This document shows positions 1-7,124 of a stretch of 10,344 nt of DNA, piece after piece. Under the pieces are notes generated by a model, which saw only the letters and a list, made by a program, of their open reading frames with translations, made no database searches and was not told where the DNA came from. A program made the position numbers and the translations under genes. Where the stretch lies: positions 1-10,344 of the forward strand of contig VGDC01000034.1 of NCBI GenBank assembly GCA_016869895.1, given 5' to 3'. The first letter of the stretch is position 1, and every line of letters starts with the position of its first letter. This stretch comes from Alphaproteobacteria bacterium (GTDB lineage Bacteria; Pseudomonadota; Alphaproteobacteria; Rickettsiales; VGDC01).

Positions 1-1
1 C

Positions 2-148
2 AAGAAGCTGGTGCTGATGGACATAGAAGAACTGCACGACGCGTTGCGCGAACATGACATTGTGCTGCCGTCCGACGAGCAGGATACACGCGAAAACAAG
101 GCGGAGACACGCCGATTCGCGGATTTGTTGAAGAAAAAGGGTGAGTGA
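2..148 (+). CDS. C-terminal end of an unknown protein (partial, cut by window edge)
   Basis: An open frame runs in from the left edge and stops at TGA 146-148. It gives the last 48 residues of a protein, starting KKLVLMDIEELHDALREHD and ending FADLLKKKGE. The tail is highly charged and looks helical, with no recognisable motif. Its last 8 bases overlap the GTG start proposed for the next gene, and its A/G-rich end (131-140) would serve as that gene's ribosome binding region. The two are therefore probably cotranscribed and translationally coupled. The start, most of the protein and the function are outside the window. It is taken as coding because the frame stays open from the edge and fits the tight spacing of the genes that follow. 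Confidence 0.6.
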   Translation, partial: KKLVLMDIEELHDALREHDIVLPSDEQDTRENKAETRRFADLLKKKGE

Positions 149-1133
149 TTTGCCGGGTAAAGTGAACATCGAAGTGATGATCGACACCAACGCGAATAGC
201 CGCGTGTTGGACGACCAGTTCCGCGGGTTGCGCGATGAGCTGGACGATGGTGTGTCGGACACTTCCCGTGATGACGCGACCCGAGGCGGTGATAAAGTCA
301 CCCGCGCGCTGAAGGAGTTCCGCTCTTACCTGCAGAAGGTCAAGCGTGTGACGGGTGTGGATTATGAAGTGACCCAGCGCGACACGGCGCAGATTTTCCA
401 CGAGAAGACCAACACCTTCACACCGGAACTGGCCAAGAAAGCGGGCATCCCCATCAAGCCGGATTTCCTGCGCGAGAATCTGGAAAGCGGGCTTTACCAC
501 GTCGAGCCGCCCATCCACGGGGAAGAGGTGTATTACGCCGCGCTTCGCAAAATGGTCTATATGATTCAGGAAGATAAAGAGCCGGGGTTGCTGAAGCGCG
601 AGGGCATCTCCAAGCCGGACGACATCGGCGATGAGCGGTTGCAGGGGCTGTTCCGCGAGCACATGATGCAACTGCCCGTGACCTCTAAGTATCGTCAGGA
701 AAAGCCCTTCAAAGCCGAGTTCGAGCGGTATCATGAGGTGCGCTTCAATCAGGGCGAGGAGACTGCCATCACCTTCCTGAAGAACCACCCGCTGCCGCCG
801 GAAGGCGAGCGCACGGCGTTCGTTTTCGTGGGTAAGGACAATTACGCCAACGAAAGCATGGCCACCGCCCGTAAAGGTCAGGAGAAGCAAGACGATGGCA
901 AGCTGGACACTTTCGTGACCAATCCGCGCCAATTCACCCAAATGTTGCGGGCGGTCATCCGCTCCATCGAACAGGAATATCCGCAGACCCGCAATTTGCG
1001 GTCATCCTTGCGTGAATTGGCTCCTGAGCCACGCTCTTTCCGCTCCGCCGAAAGGCCGGATGCCGAGGTGGAGCGTTTCGCTTCGGTGGTCGCGGGTGCG
1101 CAGAAGTCCCATGGTTCGCAGGTGGGGCGTTAG
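141..1133 (+). CDS. Unknown protein, first of two tandem paralogues (QIFHEKT family)
   Basis: A 330-residue soluble protein with no signal peptide or membrane segment. I do not recognise the family. It is clearly related to the next gene. Both share an N-terminal strand-like segment (NIEVMID here, RLEITLD there), the motif QIFHEKT (residues 84-90 here), a GI-x-KP-x-DI-x-D-x-x-LQ-x-LF block (from G155), an FL/F-x-x-(H/R)-P-x-P-x-x-G-x-R segment and a hydrophobic strand (TAFVFVGKD). Compared with its partner it has about 19 extra residues near position 40 (Asp/Arg/Thr-rich) and a longer charged tail. The start is uncertain: GTG 141 matches the MS-x-L beginning of the paralogue, while TTG 150 has better spacing to the AAGG at 137-140. 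Upstream overlap and a 3-nt gap downstream indicate an operon. Intracellular by inference. Confidence 0.85.
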   Translation: MSDLPGKVNIEVMIDTNANSRVLDDQFRGLRDELDDGVSDTSRDDATRGGDKVTRALKEFRSYLQKVKRVTGVDYEVTQRDTAQIFHEKTNTFTPELAKKAGIPIKPDFLRENLESGLYHVEPPIHGEEVYYAALRKMVYMIQEDKEPGLLKREGISKPDDIGDERLQGLFREHMMQLPVTSKYRQEKPFKAEFERYHEVRFNQGEETAITFLKNHPLPPEGERTAFVFVGKDNYANESMATARKGQEKQDDGKLDTFVTNPRQFTQMLRAVIRSIEQEYPQTRNLRSSLRELAPEPRSFRSAERPDAEVERFASVVAGAQKSHGSQVGR

Positions 1134-1136
1134 AGC

Positions 1137-2006
1137 ATGAGCTATCTCAACCATTTCCTGAATGACGCACCGCCGCCCTTCCGGCTGGAAATCACGCTGG
1201 ATTCCGGCGCATTCAGCCATGAGATGCGCGATGTGTTGCGCCAGACCCGCGAGTTCTTCGGCGAAGTGAAGGCGCGCACCGGATGGGATGCGGAAGTCAT
1301 CCAGCGTGAGCCGACCCAGATTTTCCATGAGAAGACCGGATTCCTCTCGCTGGCACAAGCCCCCAAGGATGTGACCCTGTGGCCGGAGCGGCATCAGGAA
1401 ATCGGCTATGAAATCCAATCCGGTAAATACCGCGTGGACGCACCCGGTGAGGTCGAATCGAAATATAAGGAAGCCTTACGCAAGACGGTCTTCACCATCG
1501 GTGATCGCGGCGAGAACGCCGCACTGTTCAACGCGCAGGGAATCAACAAGCCTTCGGATATCGACGATAACCTGTTGCAGACGCTGTTCGACCGACAGAC
1601 CCCGTTCCACGACCGCCACCATAAATTCCGCCAGAGCGATGAATTCCGTGCCTATGTGGCGGAGCGTGCCGATTCGGGCGAACGCGCCATGGCCGAATTC
1701 ACCCGCAACCGCCCTGAACCGGAAGCGGGGCAGCGCGTGGTCGGCCTTTTCGTGAGCAACGACCGAGGCGCGCTGCGCGAGATGGAAGAGGCCGGAAGAG
1801 AGGCGGGAAACCGTTATCCTGGTAAGCTGCGGGTGCATTCCCTGCATCGCGAGGAAGTGAAGGATGTGCTGGCGGAGATGGTGAACGAGGTGCGCCGCAC
1901 CGTTCCCGGCTGTGCCGATATTCCCTTCCCCCCGGCGGATAGCCGCTTCGCCGATAAGCTGAGCCAGCAACGCCGCCAGCCCGAAGGCGGCTTCCCGTCG
2001 CGCTAG
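1137..2006 (+). CDS. Unknown protein, second of two tandem paralogues (QIFHEKT family)
   Basis: A 289-residue soluble protein of unknown function that starts 3 nt after the stop of its paralogue, with GGTGGGG (1121-1127) as ribosome binding site 9 nt before ATG. It has the same order of blocks as the upstream protein: strand LEITLD, a helix rich in charged residues, QIFHEKT (61-67), GINKPSDI (135-142) followed by LLQTLF, then RVVGLFVSND, and a C-terminal helix with EVKDVLAEMVNEV. It lacks the extra N-terminal insert. The DNA coding for QIFHEKT is nearly identical in both genes (390-410 and 1317-1337, one difference in 21), while most flanking residues have diverged. The pair is an old duplication whose motif is under constraint, which suggests a site of contact or catalysis; this is inference. 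Neither copy shows a stop or frameshift. Confidence 0.85.
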   Translation: MSYLNHFLNDAPPPFRLEITLDSGAFSHEMRDVLRQTREFFGEVKARTGWDAEVIQREPTQIFHEKTGFLSLAQAPKDVTLWPERHQEIGYEIQSGKYRVDAPGEVESKYKEALRKTVFTIGDRGENAALFNAQGINKPSDIDDNLLQTLFDRQTPFHDRHHKFRQSDEFRAYVAERADSGERAMAEFTRNRPEPEAGQRVVGLFVSNDRGALREMEEAGREAGNRYPGKLRVHSLHREEVKDVLAEMVNEVRRTVPGCADIPFPPADSRFADKLSQQRRQPEGGFPSR

Positions 2007-2009
2007 GCG

Positions 2010-2041
2010 TTTTCCACAGCGCAATCGCCGTCTGTGAATAA
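2010..2041. promoter_or_regulatory. Pair of inverted DnaA-box-like 9-mers
   Basis: TTTTCCACA at 2010-2018 (plus strand, one mismatch to the TTATNCACA consensus) faces TGTGAATAA at 2033-2041, which reads TTATTCACA on the minus strand and is a perfect consensus match. They are 14 bp apart, directly after the stop of the second paralogue, and an A/T-rich stretch (2037-2053) adjoins them. The matches are visible. DnaA binding is inference, and two boxes alone do not make an origin. A role as a DnaA-controlled promoter of the gene at 2131 is an equal possibility. Confidence 0.35.
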
Positions 2042-2063
2042 ATTTTCTAAAATTCCCGATTTG

Positions 2064-2080
2064 TGTCATGATACTGTCAT
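2064..2080. repeat. Direct repeat TGTCAT, 11-bp phase
   Basis: TGTCAT occurs at 2064-2069 and again at 2075-2080, exactly 11 bp apart, about one helical turn, within the otherwise non-coding leader of the gene at 2131. Such phasing is typical of binding sites contacted on one face of the helix. I found no convincing -35/-10 pair around it, so its role as an operator is only a suggestion. Confidence 0.35.
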
Positions 2081-2104
2081 AGAGAGTTGTTATTCTGACT
2101 CTCT
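2081..2104 (+). other. Hairpin in the leader of the 544-aa gene
   Basis: AGAGAGT (2081-2087) and ACTCTCT (2098-2104) form a perfect 7-bp stem around a 10-nt loop, ending 26 nt before the ATG at 2131. No run of T follows, so it is not a normal intrinsic terminator. It could be a 5'-UTR structure that protects mRNA or a palindromic operator. The ribosome binding site CAGG (2118-2121) lies outside the stem. Confidence 0.45.
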
Positions 2105-2130
2105 TAGAAGCTCGCATCAGGTCTTTTTAT

Positions 2131-3765
2131 ATGACGGTTTACACATGGGGAGGCGACTCCCCGATTGAGAAAGTCGAGACCCCCCACGGTAAAGCGAAAG
2201 ATGCCGTGATTTATGCCGCCTCTGGTTCAGAGAAGGGCGAGCTTGCTGCCATCCCCGATATGCTGCGTTCGCTGGGCATGACGGTCGTTCCCGATAAGAT
2301 CGACGATAAATTCGTGCTGCGTGTCTCCGGTTTCCAGAACGAGAAGGAAGTCGCTTCCGCGCTGGAAGAGAACAGCTTCGTGCAGAAAGCCGCCCGTCAG
2401 GAGCAGGCCACCCCCAAGGTGAAAGAAAAGCTGAACCCGCTGGCCGTCATCCGAGAGAAAAGCGCGGTCGCTTCCGGTTGGACGTATTTCGTCGGCGATG
2501 CGATTCTGGCCGCTGCCGGAGTGATGCGTAAGGATTACAACGAGGTGGCGCAGGCTGCGGCCTTCACCTCCGCCAGTCTGGTGATGATGAAATACGGCGC
2601 GCAGGATGGCGACAAAGCCTTCAGCGGGTTGTATGACAAGATGCTGTTGCAGTTCAACAAAGAAGGCATCGAGGTGCCGGAGTTGAAGCACACTTCTGTG
2701 AAGGAACTGACCAAGCCGGGCGGTTTCGTGCAGAAGGTGGACGAGTTCCTGTCGCACCATCCGACCGAAGTGTTTACCGCCATCAACGCCTATGCCGGTT
2801 ATCAGGGTATTCTGGCGGGTAAAGAGCAGAAGAACCCCATGAAACTGGCCGCTGGCGCGCTTATCCTGACGGGTATGGCCACCGCCGCGCTGGTGCCGGA
2901 AAAAGGCAAGAACAAGATCGTTCCCGAAGCCGTCGAGCAGATCGGCCAGCGCATCGGCGAGCATTCCCCCGTCAAGGATGTGTGGAAACAGCCCGTGGTC
3001 GAAGAGGCGAAAGGCGTCGTCGGCACGTTGTTCTCGCCCGTCAAGAAATTCACCGATTGGGTGCAGGAGAAGCCTTTGCGCTTCGGCGGTTATCTGGCCA
3101 TCGCCAATAACGTCGCATCCATGAAGGGTTCGCTCGACGAGCGCAAGACCAACCCTGCGCTGGCGGCATATCTGCCCCATATCGAAGCGGGCACGACGGA
3201 TTCTCCCGAAGCGGCAGAGCATCGCGCGCTGTTGCAGAAGAAGATGACCAAGAAAGATTTCGGTGACCTGCATAAGCACGACCTGAACACCGCGGAAGGC
3301 CGCGAATCCTTCGGTGAAGTGCGCGACCGTGTCGGTCAGGCCGGTAAGTTCGGCGGCGCATGGAAAGTGAACCTTGCCGCTTCCGCGACCTATATGCTGG
3401 CGAACGCCTTGCTGTCCATCTCCTCCAAAGACGGCGGCGGTGGTCATGGCCACGGCGGCGGTGGCGGCAACAAGAAAGACGTGAACGCCGAGCTGGTGGC
3501 GGCTTCCGCTGCGGTCATCGCGGCGCAGCCCGAAGAGGCGCGCAACGAGTTGATCGACAAGATGTCGGCATTCATGGCGGAACAGCGCGGCATCAAGTTC
3601 GAGCCGAAAGAACTGGCCGAGCAGCTGCGCGCGAAAGTGGCCGAGGCCGAACAAAGCCCATGGCTGACCAAGGTCGGCGGCGCGAAAGAGGCGGCTCCCG
3701 TGTCCCATGTGCAGGCGGTTACCCAGCAGCGTGAGCAGGCGCAGCACCAGTCTCTCTCCGTCTAA
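2131..3765 (+). CDS. Unknown membrane-associated protein with Gly/His-rich linker
   Basis: A 544-residue protein not assignable to a known family. Residues 1-90 look like a small soluble domain of alternating strands and helices (strand at 24-30, helix 37-49, strands 51-55 and 60-66, helix 70-80), with the order of a ferredoxin-like fold. Hydrophobic, Ala/Gly-rich segments follow near 112-132, 138-153, 214-230, 238-255 and 411-431, weaker than classical transmembrane helices. They are separated by charged loops. A linker of glycines with two histidines (435-446) then leads to a charged, helical, probably coiled C-terminal region (450-510) and a Gln-rich tail. There is no signal peptide. ATG 2131 follows CAGG by 9 nt. 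It has its own leader, so it may be transcribed apart from the upstream paralogues. A membrane-bound or membrane-perturbing structural role is possible but unproven. Confidence 0.8.
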   Translation: MTVYTWGGDSPIEKVETPHGKAKDAVIYAASGSEKGELAAIPDMLRSLGMTVVPDKIDDKFVLRVSGFQNEKEVASALEENSFVQKAARQEQATPKVKEKLNPLAVIREKSAVASGWTYFVGDAILAAAGVMRKDYNEVAQAAAFTSASLVMMKYGAQDGDKAFSGLYDKMLLQFNKEGIEVPELKHTSVKELTKPGGFVQKVDEFLSHHPTEVFTAINAYAGYQGILAGKEQKNPMKLAAGALILTGMATAALVPEKGKNKIVPEAVEQIGQRIGEHSPVKDVWKQPVVEEAKGVVGTLFSPVKKFTDWVQEKPLRFGGYLAIANNVASMKGSLDERKTNPALAAYLPHIEAGTTDSPEAAEHRALLQKKMTKKDFGDLHKHDLNTAEGRESFGEVRDRVGQAGKFGGAWKVNLAASATYMLANALLSISSKDGGGGHGHGGGGGNKKDVNAELVAASAAVIAAQPEEARNELIDKMSAFMAEQRGIKFEPKELAEQLRAKVAEAEQSPWLTKVGGAKEAAPVSHVQAVTQQREQAQHQSLSV

Positions 3766-3817
3766 GCATTCTTCATTTTGCCATCCGTGGCGTTATCCTT
3801 CGAACTCGCCGTGCTCA

Positions 3818-3832
3818 TGTATCGCGTATACA
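3818..3832 (+). repeat. Short hairpin in a possible interspersed intergenic element
   Basis: TGTAT (3818-3822) and ATACA (3828-3832) pair around the loop CGCGT. The stem sits in a stretch (about 3796-3868) whose composition resembles intergenic repeat elements more than coding sequence. From general impression of alphaproteobacterial spacers, similar TATACACTCCGC-type sequences recur, but I cannot confirm this here. No T run follows, so it is a poor terminator candidate. Confidence 0.25.
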
Positions 3833-3926
3833 CTCCGCGCGGCTCGCCTTGGATGCCTAACGCCTGACAAAAGCAAGAACGCTTTGCATTTTGCGCATAA
3901 GATTGCTGCGGCGCACCGCCCGATTT

Positions 3927-3957
3927 CCCTTGAAATACCCTGAAAATCCCTGAAAAT
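3927..3957 (+). repeat. Three tandem copies of a CCCTGAAAAT-like unit before putA
   Basis: CCCTGAAAAT occurs twice in direct succession (3938-3947 and 3948-3957), preceded by a degenerate copy CCCTTGAAATA (3927-3937). The array ends 38 nt before the putA start. It may be an operator array. It also contains a promoter-like pair, TTGAAA (3930-3935) and GAAAAT (3952-3957) with 16-bp spacing, which would start transcription near 3964. A spontaneous slippage repeat with no function is also possible. Confidence 0.5.
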
Positions 3958-3985
3958 GGCGGGCAATCACTTCGCCCTTTTCAGG
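3949..3985 (+). promoter_or_regulatory. Inverted repeat covering the putA ribosome binding site
   Basis: CCTGAAAA (3949-3956) pairs with TTTTCAGG (3978-3985). After one T-C mismatch, GGCG (3958-3961) pairs with CGCC (3973-3976), giving 12 base pairs with an 11-nt loop. The right arm contains most of the AGGA (3983-3986) that serves as the putA ribosome binding site, 9 nt before ATG 3996. If transcribed, the structure would hide the site. The same left-arm sequence exists one unit upstream (3939-3946), so an alternative pairing is available. If the promoter lies inside the tandem repeat, the left arm would be missing from the mRNA and the model fails. Confidence 0.45.
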
Positions 3986-3991
3986 ATTTGA
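3956..3991 (+). CDS. Possible 11-codon leader ORF before putA
   Basis: ATG 3956 opens a frame encoding MAGNHFALFRI and stopping at TGA 3989-3991, four bases before the putA ATG. It spans the loop and right arm of the inverted repeat, so ribosomes reading it would open the structure that masks the putA ribosome binding site. It has no good ribosome binding site of its own (only A-rich sequence upstream) and no proline codons, so a proline-sensing attenuator is not supported. It may be chance. Confidence 0.15.
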   Translation: MAGNHFALFRI

Positions 3992-3995
3992 AATC

Positions 3996-6900
3996 ATGCC
4001 ATCCACCCAGCGCGCCGCACCTGCCGATTCCAGCCTTTTCAACACGACCGTACCGCTAGAGACGGGAGCGGGGCTGGCCGATGAAACGGCGGTGCTGGAC
4101 GCGCTGCTCGGCGCGGTGAAACCCTTCGAGGCATTGCACACGCAAATCCAGACCCATGCGCAGGATTTGGTCATCACCATGCGCGATGCGGGTTCGGGCA
4201 GCGGGGTCGAGGCCTTCCTCCACGAATACGGCCTGAACAACAAAGAAGGCGTGGCGGTGATGTGCCTTGCCGAGGCGCTGCTGCGCATTCCCGATTCCAA
4301 GACCGCCGACCGCCTGATTCAGGACACCTTCAACGGTGCGGATTGGGAAAAGCACATGGGGCAGAGCGATTCGCTCTTCGTCAATGCCTCCAGCTGGGGG
4401 CTGATGCTGACGGGCAAGGTCGTCAACATGGGTGGCATGGCAGGGCAGAAGACCACGGGCATCATCAAGAATCTGGTCAGCAAATGCGGGGAGCCGGTTA
4501 TCCGCGAATCGCTGAAACGCGCCATGCATATCATCGGCACGCAGTTCGTGATGGGCGAAGACATCGACGATGCGACCTCCCGCGCTGCATCGCTGGAGAA
4601 GAAGGGCTACCGCTTCTCCTACGACATCCTTGGCGAAGGCGCGCGCAACCAGCAACAGGCCGATCATTACTATAACGCGTATCTCCATGCCATCGACGTG
4701 GTGGGCAAAGGCGCACCGAAGACCGACAATCCCCATGATATGCGCGGCATTTCCGTGAAGCTTTCCGGCCTCCACCCGCGCTACAGCTTGCTACAGGAAG
4801 AGCGCTTGGTGGCGGAGTTGCTTCCGCGCCTGAAGACGCTTGTGGTGAAGGCGAAGGAACAGGGCATCACCATCTCCGTGGATGCGGAAGAGGCGAACCG
4901 GCTGGACATCGGCCTTGCGGTCTTCGCGGCACTGCTGAACGACCCTGATTTGAAGGGCTACAACGGCTTGGGTTATGTGCTGCAGGCCTATCAGAAACGC
5001 GCCTACACGGTCGTCGGCACGTTGGCGGCACTGGCGAAAGCGGCGGGTAAACGCTTGCCGCTGCGTCTCGTGAAAGGGGCGTATTGGGATTCGGAAATCA
5101 AATACGCGCAGGTGAACGGCCTGCCTGGCTATCCCGTCTTTACCCGTAAGGAACATACGGATGTGTCCTATCTCGCTTGCGCAGCGCGCATTTTCGAGAA
5201 TTATGACGCGTTCTTCCCCCAGTTCGCCACGCATAACGCCCTGACGGTCGCCAGCATTGTGCAACTCGCGGCGGGTCGCCCCTTCGAGTTCCAGCGTCTG
5301 CACGGCATGGGCGAGAAGCTGCATTCACAGGTGATAGACACCGTGCCCGTGCGCATCTATGCCCCCGTGGGTAAACATGAGGATCTGCTGGCCTATCTCA
5401 TCCGCCGATTGCTGGAGAATGGCGCGAACACGTCGTTCGTGAACCTGCTGATGGATAAACGCAAGCCCATCCCCGAAGTGCTGGAAGACCCCATCGCCAA
5501 GACGCGCCTGACCCATGGCAAACCGAACCCGCGCATTCCCCTGCCCGTGGATTTGTATGGTGATGCGCGCAAGAACTCCGGCGGGGTAGAGCTGGGCTAT
5601 CGCCCCGAAAAGCTCGGCTGGGAAGCGGAGCTGGAGCGGTATTCCGCCACCGCATGGCTCGCCAAGCCGATGATTTCCGGTTCTGCTGCGCCCTCCGCAC
5701 GCAAGGAATTGTTCCAACCCGCCGATCTCTCCCGCAAAGTCGGCGTGGTGGAAGAAGCTTCCGCCGCGCATGTGTCGCTGGCGATGGAATCCGCCCATCA
5801 GGCCTTCAAGGGATGGAACGCTGAAAGTGTGGACACCCGCGCCGCTGCGCTGGAAAAGGCCGCCGATGTGCTGGAAGAGAACCGTGGCGAACTGGTCGCA
5901 CTTCTCATGCGTGAAGCGGGTAAGACCTTCTATGATGCCGTGGCCGAAGTGCGCGAAGCGGCGGATTTCTGCCGTTACTATGCCGCCGAAGCGCGCGCCC
6001 ACATGGTCACCACGCGTTTGACGGGCCCGACGGGTGAGCGCAATACCATCCAGCTTGCGGGACGCGGCGTGTTCGTCTGCATCAGCCCATGGAACTTCCC
6101 GCTGGCCATCTTCCTCGGCCAGATCGCGGCGGCACTGGCCACGGGCAATACCGTGGTCGCCAAACCTGCTGACCAGACACCACTGGTGGCGGCATTGGCG
6201 GTGAACCTGCTGCACGAGGCGGGTGTGCCCCATGATGTCATCCAGCTTCTGCCCGGCAGCGGCAAGGAAGTGGGTGAAGCGCTGGTGAAGCACCCCCACA
6301 CCGCCGGAGTGGTCTTCACGGGCTCCACGGCCACCGCACGGCATATCAACCGCACCTTGGCCGCGAAGGATGGTGCCATCGTGCCGCTTATCGCGGAGAC
6401 GGGCGGCCAGAACTGCATGGTCATCGACAGCTCCGCGCTGCTGGAACAAGCGGCGGATGACGTGTTCCTCTCGGCCTTCGGCTCGGCAGGGCAGCGTTGC
6501 TCCGCCCTGCGCGTGTTGTATCTGCAAGAGGACATCGCCGATAAGTTCATTGCGCTGCTTAAAGGCGCGATGGAGCAGTTCACAGTGGGCAATCCTTCCG
6601 ATTTGCGGATGGACATCGGCCCAGTCATCGACGCTGCTGCGCTGGGTCGCTTGAAAGAACACGTTTCCCATCTCGATTCCATCGGCACGAAAATCGGTGA
6701 AGTGCGCATCGCCAATGGCGCGAACGGGTATTACCTCAACCCCGTGGCCTATGAAATCGAATCCATAAAACAGTTGAAAGGCGAGGTCTTCGGCCCTGTA
6801 TTGCACATCATTCGCTTCGCCGCGAACGCGCTCGACAGAGTGGTGGATGACGTCAACAGCACGGGATATGGCTTGACCTTCGGGATGCAGAGCCGCATCG

Positions 6901-7124
6901 ACAGCACCATCCAGCAGGTCACCAGCCGTATCGAAGCGGGGAATATCTATGTGAACCGCAGCATGATCGGCGCGACGGTGGGCGTGCAGCCCTTCGGCGG
7001 TGAAGGCCTGTCCGGCACCGGCCCGAAAGCGGGTGGCCCACACTATCTGCTGCGCTTCGTCACCGAACGCACGCTAACGGTCAACACCGCGGCCATCGGC
7101 GGCAATCTGGAACTGCTGCTGTGA
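3996..7124 (+). CDS. putA: Bifunctional proline dehydrogenase / L-glutamate gamma-semialdehyde dehydrogenase PutA
   Basis: PutA oxidises proline to pyrroline-5-carboxylate with FAD, then oxidises the hydrolysed semialdehyde to glutamate with NAD+, passing the intermediate through an internal tunnel. At 1042 residues it is the minimal type, with no N-terminal ribbon-helix-helix, so it should not repress its own gene. The helical arm domain is near residues 65-115. The FAD barrel spans roughly 200-490, with SVKLSGLHPRY (from 253), VDAEEANRLD (Asp296), RLVKGAYWD (357-365), FATHNA, RLHGMGEK and the proline-binding Arg470-Arg471 in RRLLENGANTSFV. The aldehyde dehydrogenase half holds SPWNFP (Asn700), ETGGQN (catalytic Glu801), GQRCS (catalytic Cys835), EVFGPV (Glu930) and PFGGEGLSG. 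All key residues are present. ATG 3996 follows AGGA by 9 nt. No putP or Lrp-type regulator gene is adjacent in the window. Confidence 0.98.
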   Translation: MPSTQRAAPADSSLFNTTVPLETGAGLADETAVLDALLGAVKPFEALHTQIQTHAQDLVITMRDAGSGSGVEAFLHEYGLNNKEGVAVMCLAEALLRIPDSKTADRLIQDTFNGADWEKHMGQSDSLFVNASSWGLMLTGKVVNMGGMAGQKTTGIIKNLVSKCGEPVIRESLKRAMHIIGTQFVMGEDIDDATSRAASLEKKGYRFSYDILGEGARNQQQADHYYNAYLHAIDVVGKGAPKTDNPHDMRGISVKLSGLHPRYSLLQEERLVAELLPRLKTLVVKAKEQGITISVDAEEANRLDIGLAVFAALLNDPDLKGYNGLGYVLQAYQKRAYTVVGTLAALAKAAGKRLPLRLVKGAYWDSEIKYAQVNGLPGYPVFTRKEHTDVSYLACAARIFENYDAFFPQFATHNALTVASIVQLAAGRPFEFQRLHGMGEKLHSQVIDTVPVRIYAPVGKHEDLLAYLIRRLLENGANTSFVNLLMDKRKPIPEVLEDPIAKTRLTHGKPNPRIPLPVDLYGDARKNSGGVELGYRPEKLGWEAELERYSATAWLAKPMISGSAAPSARKELFQPADLSRKVGVVEEASAAHVSLAMESAHQAFKGWNAESVDTRAAALEKAADVLEENRGELVALLMREAGKTFYDAVAEVREAADFCRYYAAEARAHMVTTRLTGPTGERNTIQLAGRGVFVCISPWNFPLAIFLGQIAAALATGNTVVAKPADQTPLVAALAVNLLHEAGVPHDVIQLLPGSGKEVGEALVKHPHTAGVVFTGSTATARHINRTLAAKDGAIVPLIAETGGQNCMVIDSSALLEQAADDVFLSAFGSAGQRCSALRVLYLQEDIADKFIALLKGAMEQFTVGNPSDLRMDIGPVIDAAALGRLKEHVSHLDSIGTKIGEVRIANGANGYYLNPVAYEIESIKQLKGEVFGPVLHIIRFAANALDRVVDDVNSTGYGLTFGMQSRIDSTIQQVTSRIEAGNIYVNRSMIGATVGVQPFGGEGLSGTGPKAGGPHYLLRFVTERTLTVNTAAIGGNLELLL

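Noticed and set aside
165..215. PIN-like start (VMIDTN) in the first paralogue, suggesting a toxin nuclease
   Set aside because: The other conserved acidic residues of PIN domains are not seen in order, and the paralogue has LEITLDSG at the same place.
3433..3468. Gly/His stretch as a metal-binding site of the 544-aa protein
   Set aside because: Only two histidines in a glycine-rich run; a flexible linker is the simpler reading.
2227..3747. 506-aa open frame antisense to the 544-aa gene
   Set aside because: His/Arg/Leu-rich mirror frame with no motif. The plus-strand gene has a ribosome binding site, a leader and balanced composition.
3817..3867. 16-codon ORF with three prolines as a proline-sensing leader peptide for putA
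   Set aside because: No ribosome binding site, prolines not consecutive, and no terminator/antiterminator pair follows it.
3870..3892. AAAGC / GCTTT hairpin followed by GCATTTT as terminator of the 544-aa gene
   Set aside because: Only five base pairs, mostly A-T, and an interrupted T run; too weak to call.
5325..7043. 572-aa open frame antisense to the aldehyde dehydrogenase half of putA
   Set aside because: The product is rich in His, Gln, Arg and Gly with no recognisable domain, as expected from the complement of GC-biased codons. The opposite strand encodes intact PutA motifs.
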